Assembly: GCF_026000115.1 (NCBI RefSeq)
Contig: NZ_AP026867.1
Coordinates: 4,459,716-4,523,715, forward strand
Length of the DNA: 64,000 nucleotides
DNA from: Aureispira anguillae
Lineage (GTDB): Bacteria > Bacteroidota > Bacteroidia > Chitinophagales > Saprospiraceae
Direction: 5' to 3'
The translations under genes and the position numbers were made by a program. The notes below the pieces were generated by a model. The model was given only the letters and a program-made list of their open reading frames with translations. It did not search any database and was not told the DNA's origin. This document shows positions 49,504 through 58,973 of this stretch, piece by piece (position 1 is the stretch's first letter; each line of letters begins with the position of its first letter).

Positions 49504-52500
49504 ATGTTAAATATATTAATAAAAAATGCGCTCAATAACCGACCTCTGGTATTGGCACTTGCTGTCTTGCTCATGCTAGCAGGAGGTTGGGTAAGTACAC
49601 AGGTAGATATTGATGTCTTTCCCGATCTAACAGCACCAACCGTAACGGTTATGACAGAAGCACACGGTATGTCTGCTGAAGAAATGGAACGTTTGGTAAC
49701 CTTTAAGTTAGAAACAGCCTTAAATGGTGCTCCTGGCGTTCGGCGACTGCGTTCTTCTTCCTCTTCTGAACTATCTACTGTTATTATAGAATTTGATTGG
49801 GGAACCGATATTTATAGAGCTCGACAAATCGTCAATGAACGTTTAGGTACCGTACAATCTGACCTACCTGATAATGTAAAAAATCCTGTCATGGCTCCCA
49901 TTGCCTCTATCATGGGAGAAATTCAGATGGTTGGAATGGTCTCTGACTCCATGTCTGGAATAGATATGAATACCTTAGCCAATTGGTACATTAAACCCCG
50001 CCTTTTAGCAGTAGAAGGGGTTGCTAAAGTTGTTATTTATGGTGGAGAAGAAAAGGAATATCAAGTTTATGCTTCGCCCTCCAAAATGAAACTCCACCAC
50101 GTTTCTTTAGATGAATTGTACAATGCCATTGCGCAACTCAATCACAATGCTTCTGGAGGATATTTGGAACAACACGGCAAGCAGTACCTCATTTCTGGCA
50201 AAGGGCGTATCCGATCGATCAAAGAAATAGAAGAAGCCTTTGTTAAGATGGAAGGCGATGTGGCCGTCCGTGTAGCAGATTTAGCTACCGTCAAAATTGG
50301 AGGAGCTCCCAAACTGGGCAACGCTTCTATCAATGGTAAAGATGCCATTACGCTTACCATTCTGAAACAACCAACTGCCAATACCTTAAAGTTAACGCAG
50401 GAGATTGACAAGACCATTGTAGAGATTGCTCAAAACCTGCCTCCAAGTGTCGTGCTAGATCCCGATCTATTCAAGCAAAGTAATTTTATAGAAAACTCCA
50501 TCAGTAATCTACAACGTGTTTTATTGGAAGGTGTCTTTTTTGTGATTTTGGTACTTTTTCTATTTTTAATGGAATGGCGCACCACACTAATTTCTGTTAT
50601 TACCATTCCACTGTCCTTATTAACTAGTATTTTGGTACTATACCTTATGGGGTTCTCAATGAATACCATGACCTTGGGAGGTTTAGCTATTGCTGTTGGT
50701 GTTTTGGTAGATGATGCAATTGTTGATGTAGAAAACGTCTATAAACGATTGCGGCAGAATGCTATTTTGCCCCTCGCACAACAAAAGAGTAAATTAAGTA
50801 TCATTTATGATGCTACTTTTGAGGTTCGTTCTTCCATCCTAAATTCTTCCCTTATCATTATAGCTTCCTTTATTCCACTCTTTTTCCTTAGTGGAGTTGA
50901 AGGGCGGTTATTGCAACCTTTGGGAGTTGCCTTTTTAATTGTTATCATTGTTTCTTTATTGGTGGCAGTAGCAATTACGCCAGCCTTGTGTAGCGTTCTA
51001 TTAAAAACAGATGCCCAAGAAGCCAAAGAACAACAGATTAAGTATAACATTGTCATTCGAAGTTTGATGCGCCTTTACAATAAGGTACTCCAACTAAGTT
51101 TAAAACGTTCCTATAGCATCTTAGCCGTTTCTTTTCTTTTATTGCTTGTTGCCATTCTAACCATGTCTGGCTTAGGGCGTTCTTTTTTGCCTGACTTTAA
51201 TGAAGGTTCTTTGACTATATCGGCAGTCGTTCCACCAGAAACATCCTTGACAGAAACCAACAAGATCGGGCAAAAAATAGAAAAGCTATTGCTCGAAGTT
51301 CCCGAAATTGATTTGGTAGGACGTAGAACGGGTCGTGCCTCTATGGATGAACATGCACAGAGTCATTATGCTTCAGAAATTGAAGTCCCTCTAACCATGA
51401 AAGAGCGCTCCAAAAGTGCTGTCATGGCAGATATTCGGGCTAAAATTGGTAATATTCCAGGAGTTACCATCAATATTGGACAGCCAATTTCCCATCGTAT
51501 CGATCATATGATTTCAGGTACTCGTTCTAACATTGCAATTAAGCTATTTGGCGAAGATTTAACCAAAATGTTCCAAATTGGCAACCAAATCAAGCAAAAC
51601 ATTTCTGAAATAGAAGGTATTGTTGATGTCAATTTAGATCAAAAAACAGAAATTCCACATGTCTACATCTATCCCAAACACGAAATGTTAGCTCGAAGTG
51701 GCATTAGCATAGAGCATTTTGCAGATTTTATTGACATTGCCATTGGGGGCAAAACAGTGGTGCAAGTCTACGAAAATCAACGTAGTTTTAATCTAAAATT
51801 GCGCTTAAAAGAAGATGTTAGAGATCAAATCGAAAAATTAGAACATCTCTTAATTGAAAACTTTGAAGGAGACAAAATTCCATTTGGCAAAGTGGCTAGA
51901 ATTGTTTCGAACAGTAGCCCTGAACGCATCAATCGAGAAAAAGTACGCCGCAAGCTAGTTATTGCAGCCAATGTTGCCGATAGAGATATGAAAAGTGCGG
52001 TAGAGGCTATACAAGCTAAAATTGCTGCAACGGTTCAATTGCCCGAAAGTTATCATATAGAATATAGTGGTCAGTTTGAAAGCGAGCAAAAAGCAACCAG
52101 TATGTTATTGCTCACTTCTTTCTTTTCGCTGGTTATCATTTTCTTTTTAATTATGCGAGAATTCAAAGAAGTTTGGCTCTCTGTTATTATTCTAATCAAT
52201 CTTCCCTTGGCACTCATTGGTGGGGTGTTTATGATTTACTTTGATTCAGGCATTATTTCCATTGCCAGCACCATTGGTTTTATTAGTTTATTTGGAATTG
52301 CTACTCGAAACGGCATGTTGCTCATCTCTCGTTATCAAACCTTGATCGCAGAAGGACACCGCTTAAAAGAAGCCATCATAGAAGGCTCTTTAGATCGTTT
52401 GAACCCAATTTTAATGACTGCAACAACAACAGGTCTGGCTCTAATTCCTTTAATTTTTGCAGGAGGACAGGCAGGAAATGAGATCCAAAGCCCCATGGCT

Positions 52501-52602
52501 GTAGTTATTGTGGGTGGGTTAATTTCTTCTACCCTACTCAATCTTGTTGTTGTTCCTTGTACTTTTTACCTATTAAAGCGTCAAGCTACCAACAACGCAT
52601 AA
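49504..52602 (+). CDS. Heavy-metal RND efflux pump (CusA/CzcA family)
   Basis: The 1,032-residue inner-membrane protein exports divalent or monovalent heavy metal by proton antiport. It starts with the first membrane helix after 'MLNILIKNALNNRP', then the porter motif 'DIDVFPDLTAPTVTV'. The helix-4 proton relay 'GVLVDDAIVDVENVY' has its acidic pair. 'ISHRIDHMISGTRSNIAIKLFGEDL', seen here by its core HRIDHMISGTRSNIAIKLFG, is the hallmark of the CzcA/CusA clade. Twelve membrane helices are arranged in two halves around two large periplasmic loops. The metal (Cu, Ag, Zn, Co or Ni) cannot be read with confidence. It follows the adaptor by 124 bases. Confidence 0.93.
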   Translation: MLNILIKNALNNRPLVLALAVLLMLAGGWVSTQVDIDVFPDLTAPTVTVMTEAHGMSAEEMERLVTFKLETALNGAPGVRRLRSSSSSELSTVIIEFDWGTDIYRARQIVNERLGTVQSDLPDNVKNPVMAPIASIMGEIQMVGMVSDSMSGIDMNTLANWYIKPRLLAVEGVAKVVIYGGEEKEYQVYASPSKMKLHHVSLDELYNAIAQLNHNASGGYLEQHGKQYLISGKGRIRSIKEIEEAFVKMEGDVAVRVADLATVKIGGAPKLGNASINGKDAITLTILKQPTANTLKLTQEIDKTIVEIAQNLPPSVVLDPDLFKQSNFIENSISNLQRVLLEGVFFVILVLFLFLMEWRTTLISVITIPLSLLTSILVLYLMGFSMNTMTLGGLAIAVGVLVDDAIVDVENVYKRLRQNAILPLAQQKSKLSIIYDATFEVRSSILNSSLIIIASFIPLFFLSGVEGRLLQPLGVAFLIVIIVSLLVAVAITPALCSVLLKTDAQEAKEQQIKYNIVIRSLMRLYNKVLQLSLKRSYSILAVSFLLLLVAILTMSGLGRSFLPDFNEGSLTISAVVPPETSLTETNKIGQKIEKLLLEVPEIDLVGRRTGRASMDEHAQSHYASEIEVPLTMKERSKSAVMADIRAKIGNIPGVTINIGQPISHRIDHMISGTRSNIAIKLFGEDLTKMFQIGNQIKQNISEIEGIVDVNLDQKTEIPHVYIYPKHEMLARSGISIEHFADFIDIAIGGKTVVQVYENQRSFNLKLRLKEDVRDQIEKLEHLLIENFEGDKIPFGKVARIVSNSSPERINREKVRRKLVIAANVADRDMKSAVEAIQAKIAATVQLPESYHIEYSGQFESEQKATSMLLLTSFFSLVIIFFLIMREFKEVWLSVIILINLPLALIGGVFMIYFDSGIISIASTIGFISLFGIATRNGMLLISRYQTLIAEGHRLKEAIIEGSLDRLNPILMTATTTGLALIPLIFAGGQAGNEIQSPMAVVIVGGLISSTLLNLVVVPCTFYLLKRQATNNA

Positions 52603-52618
52603 TGTATTTTCAATTTTT

Positions 52619-52656
52619 ACCGTCAGTCGAATTCCTTAAGTAATTCGACTGACGGT
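52619..52656 (+). other. Perfect 15-bp hairpin between the pump and channel genes
   Basis: ACCGTCAGTCGAATT (52619-52633) pairs perfectly with AATTCGACTGACGGT (52642-52656) around an 8-nt loop. No T run follows, so it is more likely an RNA-processing or stability hairpin that tunes expression within the operon than a terminator. Confidence 0.65.
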
Positions 52657-52670
52657 CTAAACATATAACT

Positions 52671-53900
52671 ATGAATAAAACTATTAATCGTTCTTTGATT
52701 TTTTATTTTCAACGAACGAACATCTATATAAGTATCAGCTTTTTATTGCTGACCAGTTTAGGGCTTAAGGCTCAAACTACCATTAGCATGCAAGAGGCGA
52801 TTGAGCGCATCAAAACACAGCATCCCAATGTATTACAACAAGATTTGTACATCCAACAACAACGTATTTTAAAAGATGCGGGCAAAGTTCAACCTGCCAT
52901 GGGGATGGGCTACAGTTTTGAAGAACTAGGATTGGCAGGTTCAGGAGTACACAGTATCTATTTGCAACAAGATTTTAATCTCCCTCAGGTTGCCCAACGA
53001 AAAGTTGCGTTACAGGAAGCTTTAGCCCAAACGGGAGAATGGCAAAAAGCAGCTACCCAAAAACAATTGGAACGCTCTGTAGCGGGCTTGTATCAACAGA
53101 TTCTATTTCTTAAAAGTCAACAAAATCTCAATACAGAACTGCTTGACCTTTATACCAAAATAGAAAAGATTGCCCAAAAGCGAGCAGAAGTAGGAGAAAC
53201 AGGGCAACTACCCATTATTAGTACACAATCTGCCAAGCAACAAATCCAGCTGCAACAGATGAATACGCAACAAAATTATACGACACAATTGATGCTCCTT
53301 CAACAATTTTTGATGGACAATAACATTGAGGGACTTTCGGACACAGCACTTGTTCCATTGAGTATTCCTGCTTCAACAAATGAAATTGAAACGCATCCTT
53401 TAGTTCAACAAATTGACCAACAAATGACTGCCAATACGCTACAAAGTGAGGTGATTAAAAGTCAATTGCTACCACAAATATCTACTAGTTTTCAGGTACA
53501 GGTTGTAGACCAAACCTTTCCCAACTTTGGAGCACAAATAGGGCTTAATGTTCCTTTATTTAGCAAGGGGATTAAAGCACAAGTTAAAGCCAACGAGTTA
53601 ACCACAAAAATTCTAGCGCAAAACAAAACTTGGCAAATACAACAGCTAAACAGTCAAAAAGCTATTGCACTAAACCAGATGACTTTGCTCCAAGAACAAC
53701 TCAGCCATTTTGAACAAGTGCTATTGCCCAACCTCCAACAACAACAAGCGTTGAGTCAACAGGCTTATAGCATTGGGGAACTGGATTATCTAAATGTATT
53801 GCAAGGTCTAACGCAAATTATTGCCGCCAAACAACGCTATTTGCAATTGATTTTACAATTAAATTTGGCTTGGATTGATTATCGTTATTTGGTTAAATAG
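52671..53900 (+). CDS. TolC-family outer-membrane efflux channel (CusC-like)
   Basis: The 409-residue protein has a signal peptide (up to 'LGLKAQ', ~residue 34) and two repeats of long Gln-rich helices with short strands, the OEP/TolC fold. 'SMQEAIERIKTQHPNVLQQ' opens repeat one, and 'GAQIGLNVPLFSKGIKAQVKA' is the strand of repeat two. 'QQAYSIGELDYLNVLQGL' is the typical late motif. Three copies should form the outer-membrane exit duct for the adaptor and pump encoded just upstream. At ~409 residues it is on the short side for the family. A terminator closes the operon. Confidence 0.9.
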   Translation: MNKTINRSLIFYFQRTNIYISISFLLLTSLGLKAQTTISMQEAIERIKTQHPNVLQQDLYIQQQRILKDAGKVQPAMGMGYSFEELGLAGSGVHSIYLQQDFNLPQVAQRKVALQEALAQTGEWQKAATQKQLERSVAGLYQQILFLKSQQNLNTELLDLYTKIEKIAQKRAEVGETGQLPIISTQSAKQQIQLQQMNTQQNYTTQLMLLQQFLMDNNIEGLSDTALVPLSIPASTNEIETHPLVQQIDQQMTANTLQSEVIKSQLLPQISTSFQVQVVDQTFPNFGAQIGLNVPLFSKGIKAQVKANELTTKILAQNKTWQIQQLNSQKAIALNQMTLLQEQLSHFEQVLLPNLQQQQALSQQAYSIGELDYLNVLQGLTQIIAAKQRYLQLILQLNLAWIDYRYLVK

Positions 53901-53914
53901 TTGCTAACCCAATT

Positions 53915-53954
53915 GAACCAATAGGGAGTAAGTTATTCTCTATTGGTTCTTTTA
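53915..53954 (+). terminator. Terminator of the efflux operon
   Basis: GAACCAATAG (53915-53924) pairs with CTATTGGTTC (53940-53949), with extra pairs toward the loop, then TTTT. Confidence 0.8.
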
Positions 53955-54070
53955 TCAAAAATCGTAGAGAGTTATTATATTAGAGTGATTACGACAAGGA
54001 ATCTTTTTGGGATAATAGATGTTTTTTGAGATGAACTCATTTAAACTCCCTATTATAAATACCAACTCTA

Positions 54071-57000
54071 ATGCCTAATAAACTACACTTTTACACCAAA
54101 TACAGCAAAGAAAAGATAAAAATCACTGCCAAGCCTTTTGCAAGTGGTGGAGAAGGAGCAATTTATCCCGTTGTAAGCCCTAGAGCCTTTAAACATTTGG
54201 TGGCAAAGATTTATTATCCAGAAAAACGCAGTCCTGAGCGGGAGGCAAAAATGAAATACCTCATTCAGCACCCTCCTATTGAATTTCAGCCCAATCAATA
54301 TCCATCCATTGGCTGGGTGCAGGATTTAATTTATAAAGACAAGCGATTTATTGGTATTTTAATTGTAAAAATCGAAGGTAAAAAGCTCACTAAGCTCACC
54401 TTGGGCAAACTTCCTAGAAGAGCCGACAAAGCTTGGCAACGCTTTGCTTTTGGGCAAAAAGAAGCCTTAAAGCTTAGGCTTCATACCTGTTTTAATTTAG
54501 CCGTTGTTATTCAACAAATACATCTTAGTGGTCGTTATGTTTTGGTAGATTTAAAGCCTGATAATGTCTTGATGCAACCCAATGGGTTGATTGCAGTGGT
54601 AGATATGGACTCGGTGGAGGTAATAGAGGATGGCAAAGCTATTTTTTCGGCTCCTGTAGCCACCCCAGAATATACCCCACCAGAACATTATTGGCAAAAA
54701 CGAGATACCATTGAAGAAACATGGGATCGTTTTAGTTTGGGGGTTATTTTTTATCAATTGCTTTTTGGCTTGCATCCCTTTGCAGGTTCTTGTCATCCGC
54801 CTTATGATCATTTGGTTGGCTTGAATGATAAAATTCAGCACCATCTTTATGTGCATCACAGCCAAAAAAAGGACCTTTTTAAGGTAATCCCTCCTCCCCA
54901 CCGACAATTGTATCAGGCTCCAAGTAGTTTACAAGAGCTTTTTCACAATTGTTTTGAGGCAGGGGGAGTATCTCCTGATCTACGCCCTACGGCAATGGAT
55001 TGGTGCGAGGTATTGGCTGATTTGTTGAAGCTTCCTTTTAATAAACTTCCTAAATTAGATATCCCTCCTTCCAATCTATACTTTTTGCCTTCAGATACTG
55101 TTCGTACCTTATCTATGGTAATTCCACCACTTGAAGAAAAATTTAAACAGGAGCATATTCTCCTGCCGAAACCGTCAATTTCGAAGGATGATAAAAGGAT
55201 AAAAAAACAATTAAAAAATGAATATGAAACCTACCTTAAACAGATCAGATACTTGTTTGGCGAGGGCTTAGTTGTCATTATTGCCATCATAGTTTTTATG
55301 CTTTTCTTTCCCTATTTGACAGTGATAGGTTTGCTTATCTTATTCTTTGGCATTCGACATTTTTTAGTGAATCCCAATCAGGCGTTTGAAAAAATTGGAA
55401 GCAATATTTTATCTCCTTCCACTTATCAACTTATAAATATCCAAAAAGGCAAAAAATATTCGCCTAAAGAGCAATTGGATATGCTTCGCCATACCATTAG
55501 CGCCGTGATAGACAAACAACAGCAGCAGCTAACACAACAAGCACAAGCATTAGAAAAACACATTTCGCTTGCTTTTATTGAGCATTATTATAAAAAACGA
55601 GCTGACTTAAGACAAAAGCAGGAAGCACTACAAGCATGGGCAGCAACAGCAGAAGCAGCAATTATTCAGGCAAGGAAAAAAGAACTCGCAGCCTATAGGG
55701 AACTCTCTATGGAGTTTCATACAAAGCTAAAAAACGATGCCCGTTATTCCGCTTATTTTTTCAACACTTATGCAAATCTAAAAACGAGCTTAGAACGAAC
55801 CATTAACGTACAACAAAATACGCTGGATCAGATTGAGCAAGGGATAAAAACAAACATAATTCATCAACAACATCAAACGCAACTACAAGAGCTAAAAACT
55901 CAAAAAGAAGAGCAACTGATCCTTTTTCAAACAAAACAAAACACTAGCATTGAGAAAGCATTAAAAAAGTTTAAACAAAAAATTTCAAGGAATAGAAAGC
56001 GTGAAGAAGATAACTATAATCGTTTTTTGCAACGAGAAAACTTGTTTCAAAATCAGCTCAAGAAAAGTCAACAAAGCATTCAAAAACAGTTAAGAAGATC
56101 CTTGCAAAAAATCCGAAAAGAGTTAGGACTAAAATCGGAACAGGAGCTTACTTATTACATCAACTTATTAAAAAAGTTACCAACTAACGAACAGCTAAGT
56201 CTTATCCAACATCAACGACAAGAAGAGTTGAATCGCTTTCGCCAACTTATCATTCATCAAAACATAAAGAACCCTCATATTAATATCATCCTTCAATTAT
56301 TAGAAAAAGAAATCCCATTTTCCCAAAATACCTCGAACCATCCCCCTTCTCTCCATCCAGAAGATTTATTAAAAAGTATGAAACATACTTCCAGTGCAGT
56401 AGAAGCATCAATGGTTGAACTTAAAACTGAAATTAATGAATTGGTGAAAGATACTAGTTTGCATAATAATCCAGTTGAATTAGCTTATTGGATCAAAGAG
56501 ACAGAAGAAAAAATTAAAACGGTTTTCTTTAATCTAACGCAATATTCTAGTATTATAGAGCAACTGTCCAATGATCCTACACTATCGACACTCAAACCAA
56601 AATTAAACTGGCACAATCGTTCTGTTCAAAAGGCGGAAATAGAGCTTCAACAGCAGGAACAAGCCCATCATGAACGAATACAAAAACTAAAACAATCCTT
56701 TGCGGTAAGCATTAATTTTCAAAATATCTTAGACAAAGAGCTAGAAGAAGAAGCGGATCGAGTCAAGAAAAAAACCGTAGAATTGCACCTCAAAAGCAAA
56801 GAAGAATTGGCTGCTTTTAGCAAAGAGTTAGATCGTAAAATGACCATTGAGGCAAGAATAATCGATGCCGATTATCAAGAGCAGGTGTCCCTCCTAAAAA
56901 AAGAAAGCGACCAAGAAAAAATCCAAGCGAATGAAATACTGGCCGCTGCCAAAAAAACACAGGTACAATTAAATGAAGACCACCAAACTTTTTTGTCTAA

Positions 57001-57337
57001 AATAGGTGTAGTAAGAGCAGAAGCAGAACAAACTTATGCTCCTCAAAAACTGCTGCTAGAAAGCCAAACAAAGGCAATCCAAACGTTAGCCAAAGACATT
57101 CAAAAAGATCATCCAAAAGCAATCCATTTGTTCAAACAATACAAAAAAAATAGCCCTCGAATAAAACTACTAAAGGAGAATTATCAACAAAGTCTAGAAG
57201 AAATTAATCAATTACAGACTGAAAAAATAAAACTAGACGCACTTAGACAATGGCAAGAAAATCATACTACTAAAATTTACATTCAGGATTTATTACTCAA
57301 TAAACTGGAACAATTTGAAAAAAAGAACAAAACTTAA
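54071..57337 (+). CDS. Membrane Ser/Thr protein kinase-like protein with long coiled-coil tail
   Basis: The 1,088-residue protein begins with a eukaryotic-type kinase domain (~15-320). 'GGEGAIYPV' is the glycine loop and Lys46 in 'LVAKIYY' the ATP anchor. 'VLVDLKPDNVLM' has the catalytic Asp160, and 'VVDMDS' (Asp178) replaces DFG. 'ATPEYTPPE' is the activation-segment end. It resembles the YegI/TerY-associated kinase group. Two membrane helices follow (~398-432, 'VVIIAIIVFMLFFPYL'), then ~600 residues of Gln/Lys/Glu-rich coiled coil to the end. The kinase and coil should therefore both be cytoplasmic, joined by a hairpin. A signalling scaffold is inferred; targets are unknown. It is monocistronic. 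Confidence 0.8.
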   Translation: MPNKLHFYTKYSKEKIKITAKPFASGGEGAIYPVVSPRAFKHLVAKIYYPEKRSPEREAKMKYLIQHPPIEFQPNQYPSIGWVQDLIYKDKRFIGILIVKIEGKKLTKLTLGKLPRRADKAWQRFAFGQKEALKLRLHTCFNLAVVIQQIHLSGRYVLVDLKPDNVLMQPNGLIAVVDMDSVEVIEDGKAIFSAPVATPEYTPPEHYWQKRDTIEETWDRFSLGVIFYQLLFGLHPFAGSCHPPYDHLVGLNDKIQHHLYVHHSQKKDLFKVIPPPHRQLYQAPSSLQELFHNCFEAGGVSPDLRPTAMDWCEVLADLLKLPFNKLPKLDIPPSNLYFLPSDTVRTLSMVIPPLEEKFKQEHILLPKPSISKDDKRIKKQLKNEYETYLKQIRYLFGEGLVVIIAIIVFMLFFPYLTVIGLLILFFGIRHFLVNPNQAFEKIGSNILSPSTYQLINIQKGKKYSPKEQLDMLRHTISAVIDKQQQQLTQQAQALEKHISLAFIEHYYKKRADLRQKQEALQAWAATAEAAIIQARKKELAAYRELSMEFHTKLKNDARYSAYFFNTYANLKTSLERTINVQQNTLDQIEQGIKTNIIHQQHQTQLQELKTQKEEQLILFQTKQNTSIEKALKKFKQKISRNRKREEDNYNRFLQRENLFQNQLKKSQQSIQKQLRRSLQKIRKELGLKSEQELTYYINLLKKLPTNEQLSLIQHQRQEELNRFRQLIIHQNIKNPHINIILQLLEKEIPFSQNTSNHPPSLHPEDLLKSMKHTSSAVEASMVELKTEINELVKDTSLHNNPVELAYWIKETEEKIKTVFFNLTQYSSIIEQLSNDPTLSTLKPKLNWHNRSVQKAEIELQQQEQAHHERIQKLKQSFAVSINFQNILDKELEEEADRVKKKTVELHLKSKEELAAFSKELDRKMTIEARIIDADYQEQVSLLKKESDQEKIQANEILAAAKKTQVQLNEDHQTFLSKIGVVRAEAEQTYAPQKLLLESQTKAIQTLAKDIQKDHPKAIHLFKQYKKNSPRIKLLKENYQQSLEEINQLQTEKIKLDALRQWQENHTTKIYIQDLLLNKLEQFEKKNKT

Positions 57338-57420
57338 AACAAGGTAATTCTAACCTATTATTACACCTTATTTTTATTTATAATTTCTGCACTTATACAT
57401 GGATATTTACATTTAATCCT

Positions 57421-57450
57421 TTTGAAAATCAAAATAATATAGTATTTTTG
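57421..57450 (+). promoter_or_regulatory. Bacteroidota-type promoter of the beta-helix gene
   Basis: TTTG (57421-57424) and TATTTTTG (57443-57450, matching TAnnTTTG) are 18 bases apart, close to the spacing known for Bacteroidota primary sigma factor promoters. The start site would be near 57457, giving a ~50-base leader. Confidence 0.55.
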
Positions 57451-57506
57451 TTAGTAAAATTTATTCCTACATTTTTGATATTTCGTACAATATTAAAATA
57501 TATACA

Positions 57507-58589
57507 ATGCGCTCTCATAAATACTTTTATGTTGTTTTTATATGGATTGGTATACTTAGCAATCTACAAGCAACAACTTATGTCAGTCAGCATATAGACA
57601 AGGACACCAAATGGCTCAAAATCAACAGCCCATATATTGTCACTGTTGATATAACCATTCAATCTGGTGCTACTTTAGAGATTGAGGCAGGTACCAAAAT
57701 TTTATTTTCAAAAGAAACACAAATAGTAATTGCAGGAAATTTGATCGCCAAGGGTAGCCCCAGCCAAAAAATAAGCTTTACTGGTTTGGGAGATTCGGAT
57801 TGGAATGGCTTCTATTTTTCCAAAGAGTGTAATGATTATAACCCTAGTACACAAGAAGGGATTTGTTTTGACTATTGTGTATTCAAAGGAACGGGCAACT
57901 CTCCCGCTCATTTAATTCGATCCAAAGGCTGTGACATTAACCTGTCCAACAGTACCATTGAAAGTTGCTATACGGCAATACAAACGGAACGACAAGCGGA
58001 AATGTGGATTAGTAATTCTACCTTCAAGAACTGCAATCGAGTACTGAATATACGCAATACTAGCTTGGCAACGGTTACCAATAACAAAATGATTGCTTGT
58101 AACTCTATATTGCTAGGAGGCACCACAACGTTTAAAGATAATATCTTAAAAAGGTTTACGGCAAGAGGCAGGCATTCTGGTATTGTTGTATGGATGTTGG
58201 GAGGGGGAATCGTAAACATCAGTGACAATCAATTTATCAAGTTTGAAGATTATGCTATCAAGCTTCACAAAATGAGTAAACGCTCTTCTTTTTTGGTTCA
58301 TAACAATGATTTTAAGCACAATAAAACCAACTTAAAATTATCTTGCCAATACTATAACAAAGGCAATTCTACGGTTGAAAATAATAATTTTTATAATTGC
58401 AAACAATACCACATTACCCTATTTGCCCCTTGTTCGGATGAAGCGCAAGATACCTTGAATATTGGTTCCAATTATTGGGGGCGTTTATCCAATCATGAAG
58501 TAAAAGAAAGCATTCTAGATCATCACCAAGATAAAAATATAACAGCAAAAGTTCAATACGATCCTATCCTCAAAAAAACAACCCCATAG
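57507..58589 (+). CDS. Secreted right-handed parallel beta-helix protein
   Basis: The 360-residue protein has a signal peptide (to 'NLQATTYVS', ~residue 22), then repeated short strands typical of pectate-lyase-like beta-helices. 'VDITIQSGATLEIEAGTKI' starts the helix and 'SNSTFKNCNRVLNI' and 'NNDFKHNKTNLKL' are coils. Asn ladders are plain. 'IGSNYWGRLSNHEVKESI' near the end is common in Bacteroidota surface beta-helix proteins. No catalytic residues can be assigned, so it may bind or cleave polysaccharide. No T9SS tail is seen. It is preceded by a good promoter. Confidence 0.75.
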   Translation: MRSHKYFYVVFIWIGILSNLQATTYVSQHIDKDTKWLKINSPYIVTVDITIQSGATLEIEAGTKILFSKETQIVIAGNLIAKGSPSQKISFTGLGDSDWNGFYFSKECNDYNPSTQEGICFDYCVFKGTGNSPAHLIRSKGCDINLSNSTIESCYTAIQTERQAEMWISNSTFKNCNRVLNIRNTSLATVTNNKMIACNSILLGGTTTFKDNILKRFTARGRHSGIVVWMLGGGIVNISDNQFIKFEDYAIKLHKMSKRSSFLVHNNDFKHNKTNLKLSCQYYNKGNSTVENNNFYNCKQYHITLFAPCSDEAQDTLNIGSNYWGRLSNHEVKESILDHHQDKNITAKVQYDPILKKTTP

Positions 58590-58973
58590 CAGAACTTTAG
58601 CTGATAATCAACTGAAAATAAAGCATCTCCAACAAAATATATTTTTATTTTTTGGTCGTTTTACTCTTTTTTTATAATATTCTATGTATATTTAAGTGTG
58701 GTAGTTTGTGTTTTTTTTAGTTTTTCCTTAAAAAAAGCAAAAAAAAACGCTTATCAAATTGATTTTAAAGCCATTAATTAACAACTTTCAAAAAAATAAA
58801 GCGTTATAGAATCAATAACCACAGAATTTCTCACAAACTATATCAAATAACATTGTTTTATTTTTTGTTTTCATCCCAAAGTTTAATTCCCAAGAACATT
58901 AGTTCAACCTAAACCAGAAGAGAACAAAATCTAAAATCCCCCATTACACTCCTATTAATAAAACAGTAAACAT
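58590..58973. other. AT-rich intergenic DNA
   Basis: No gene, repeat or clear promoter is recognisable in these 384 bases; homopolymeric A and T runs dominate. Confidence 0.3.
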
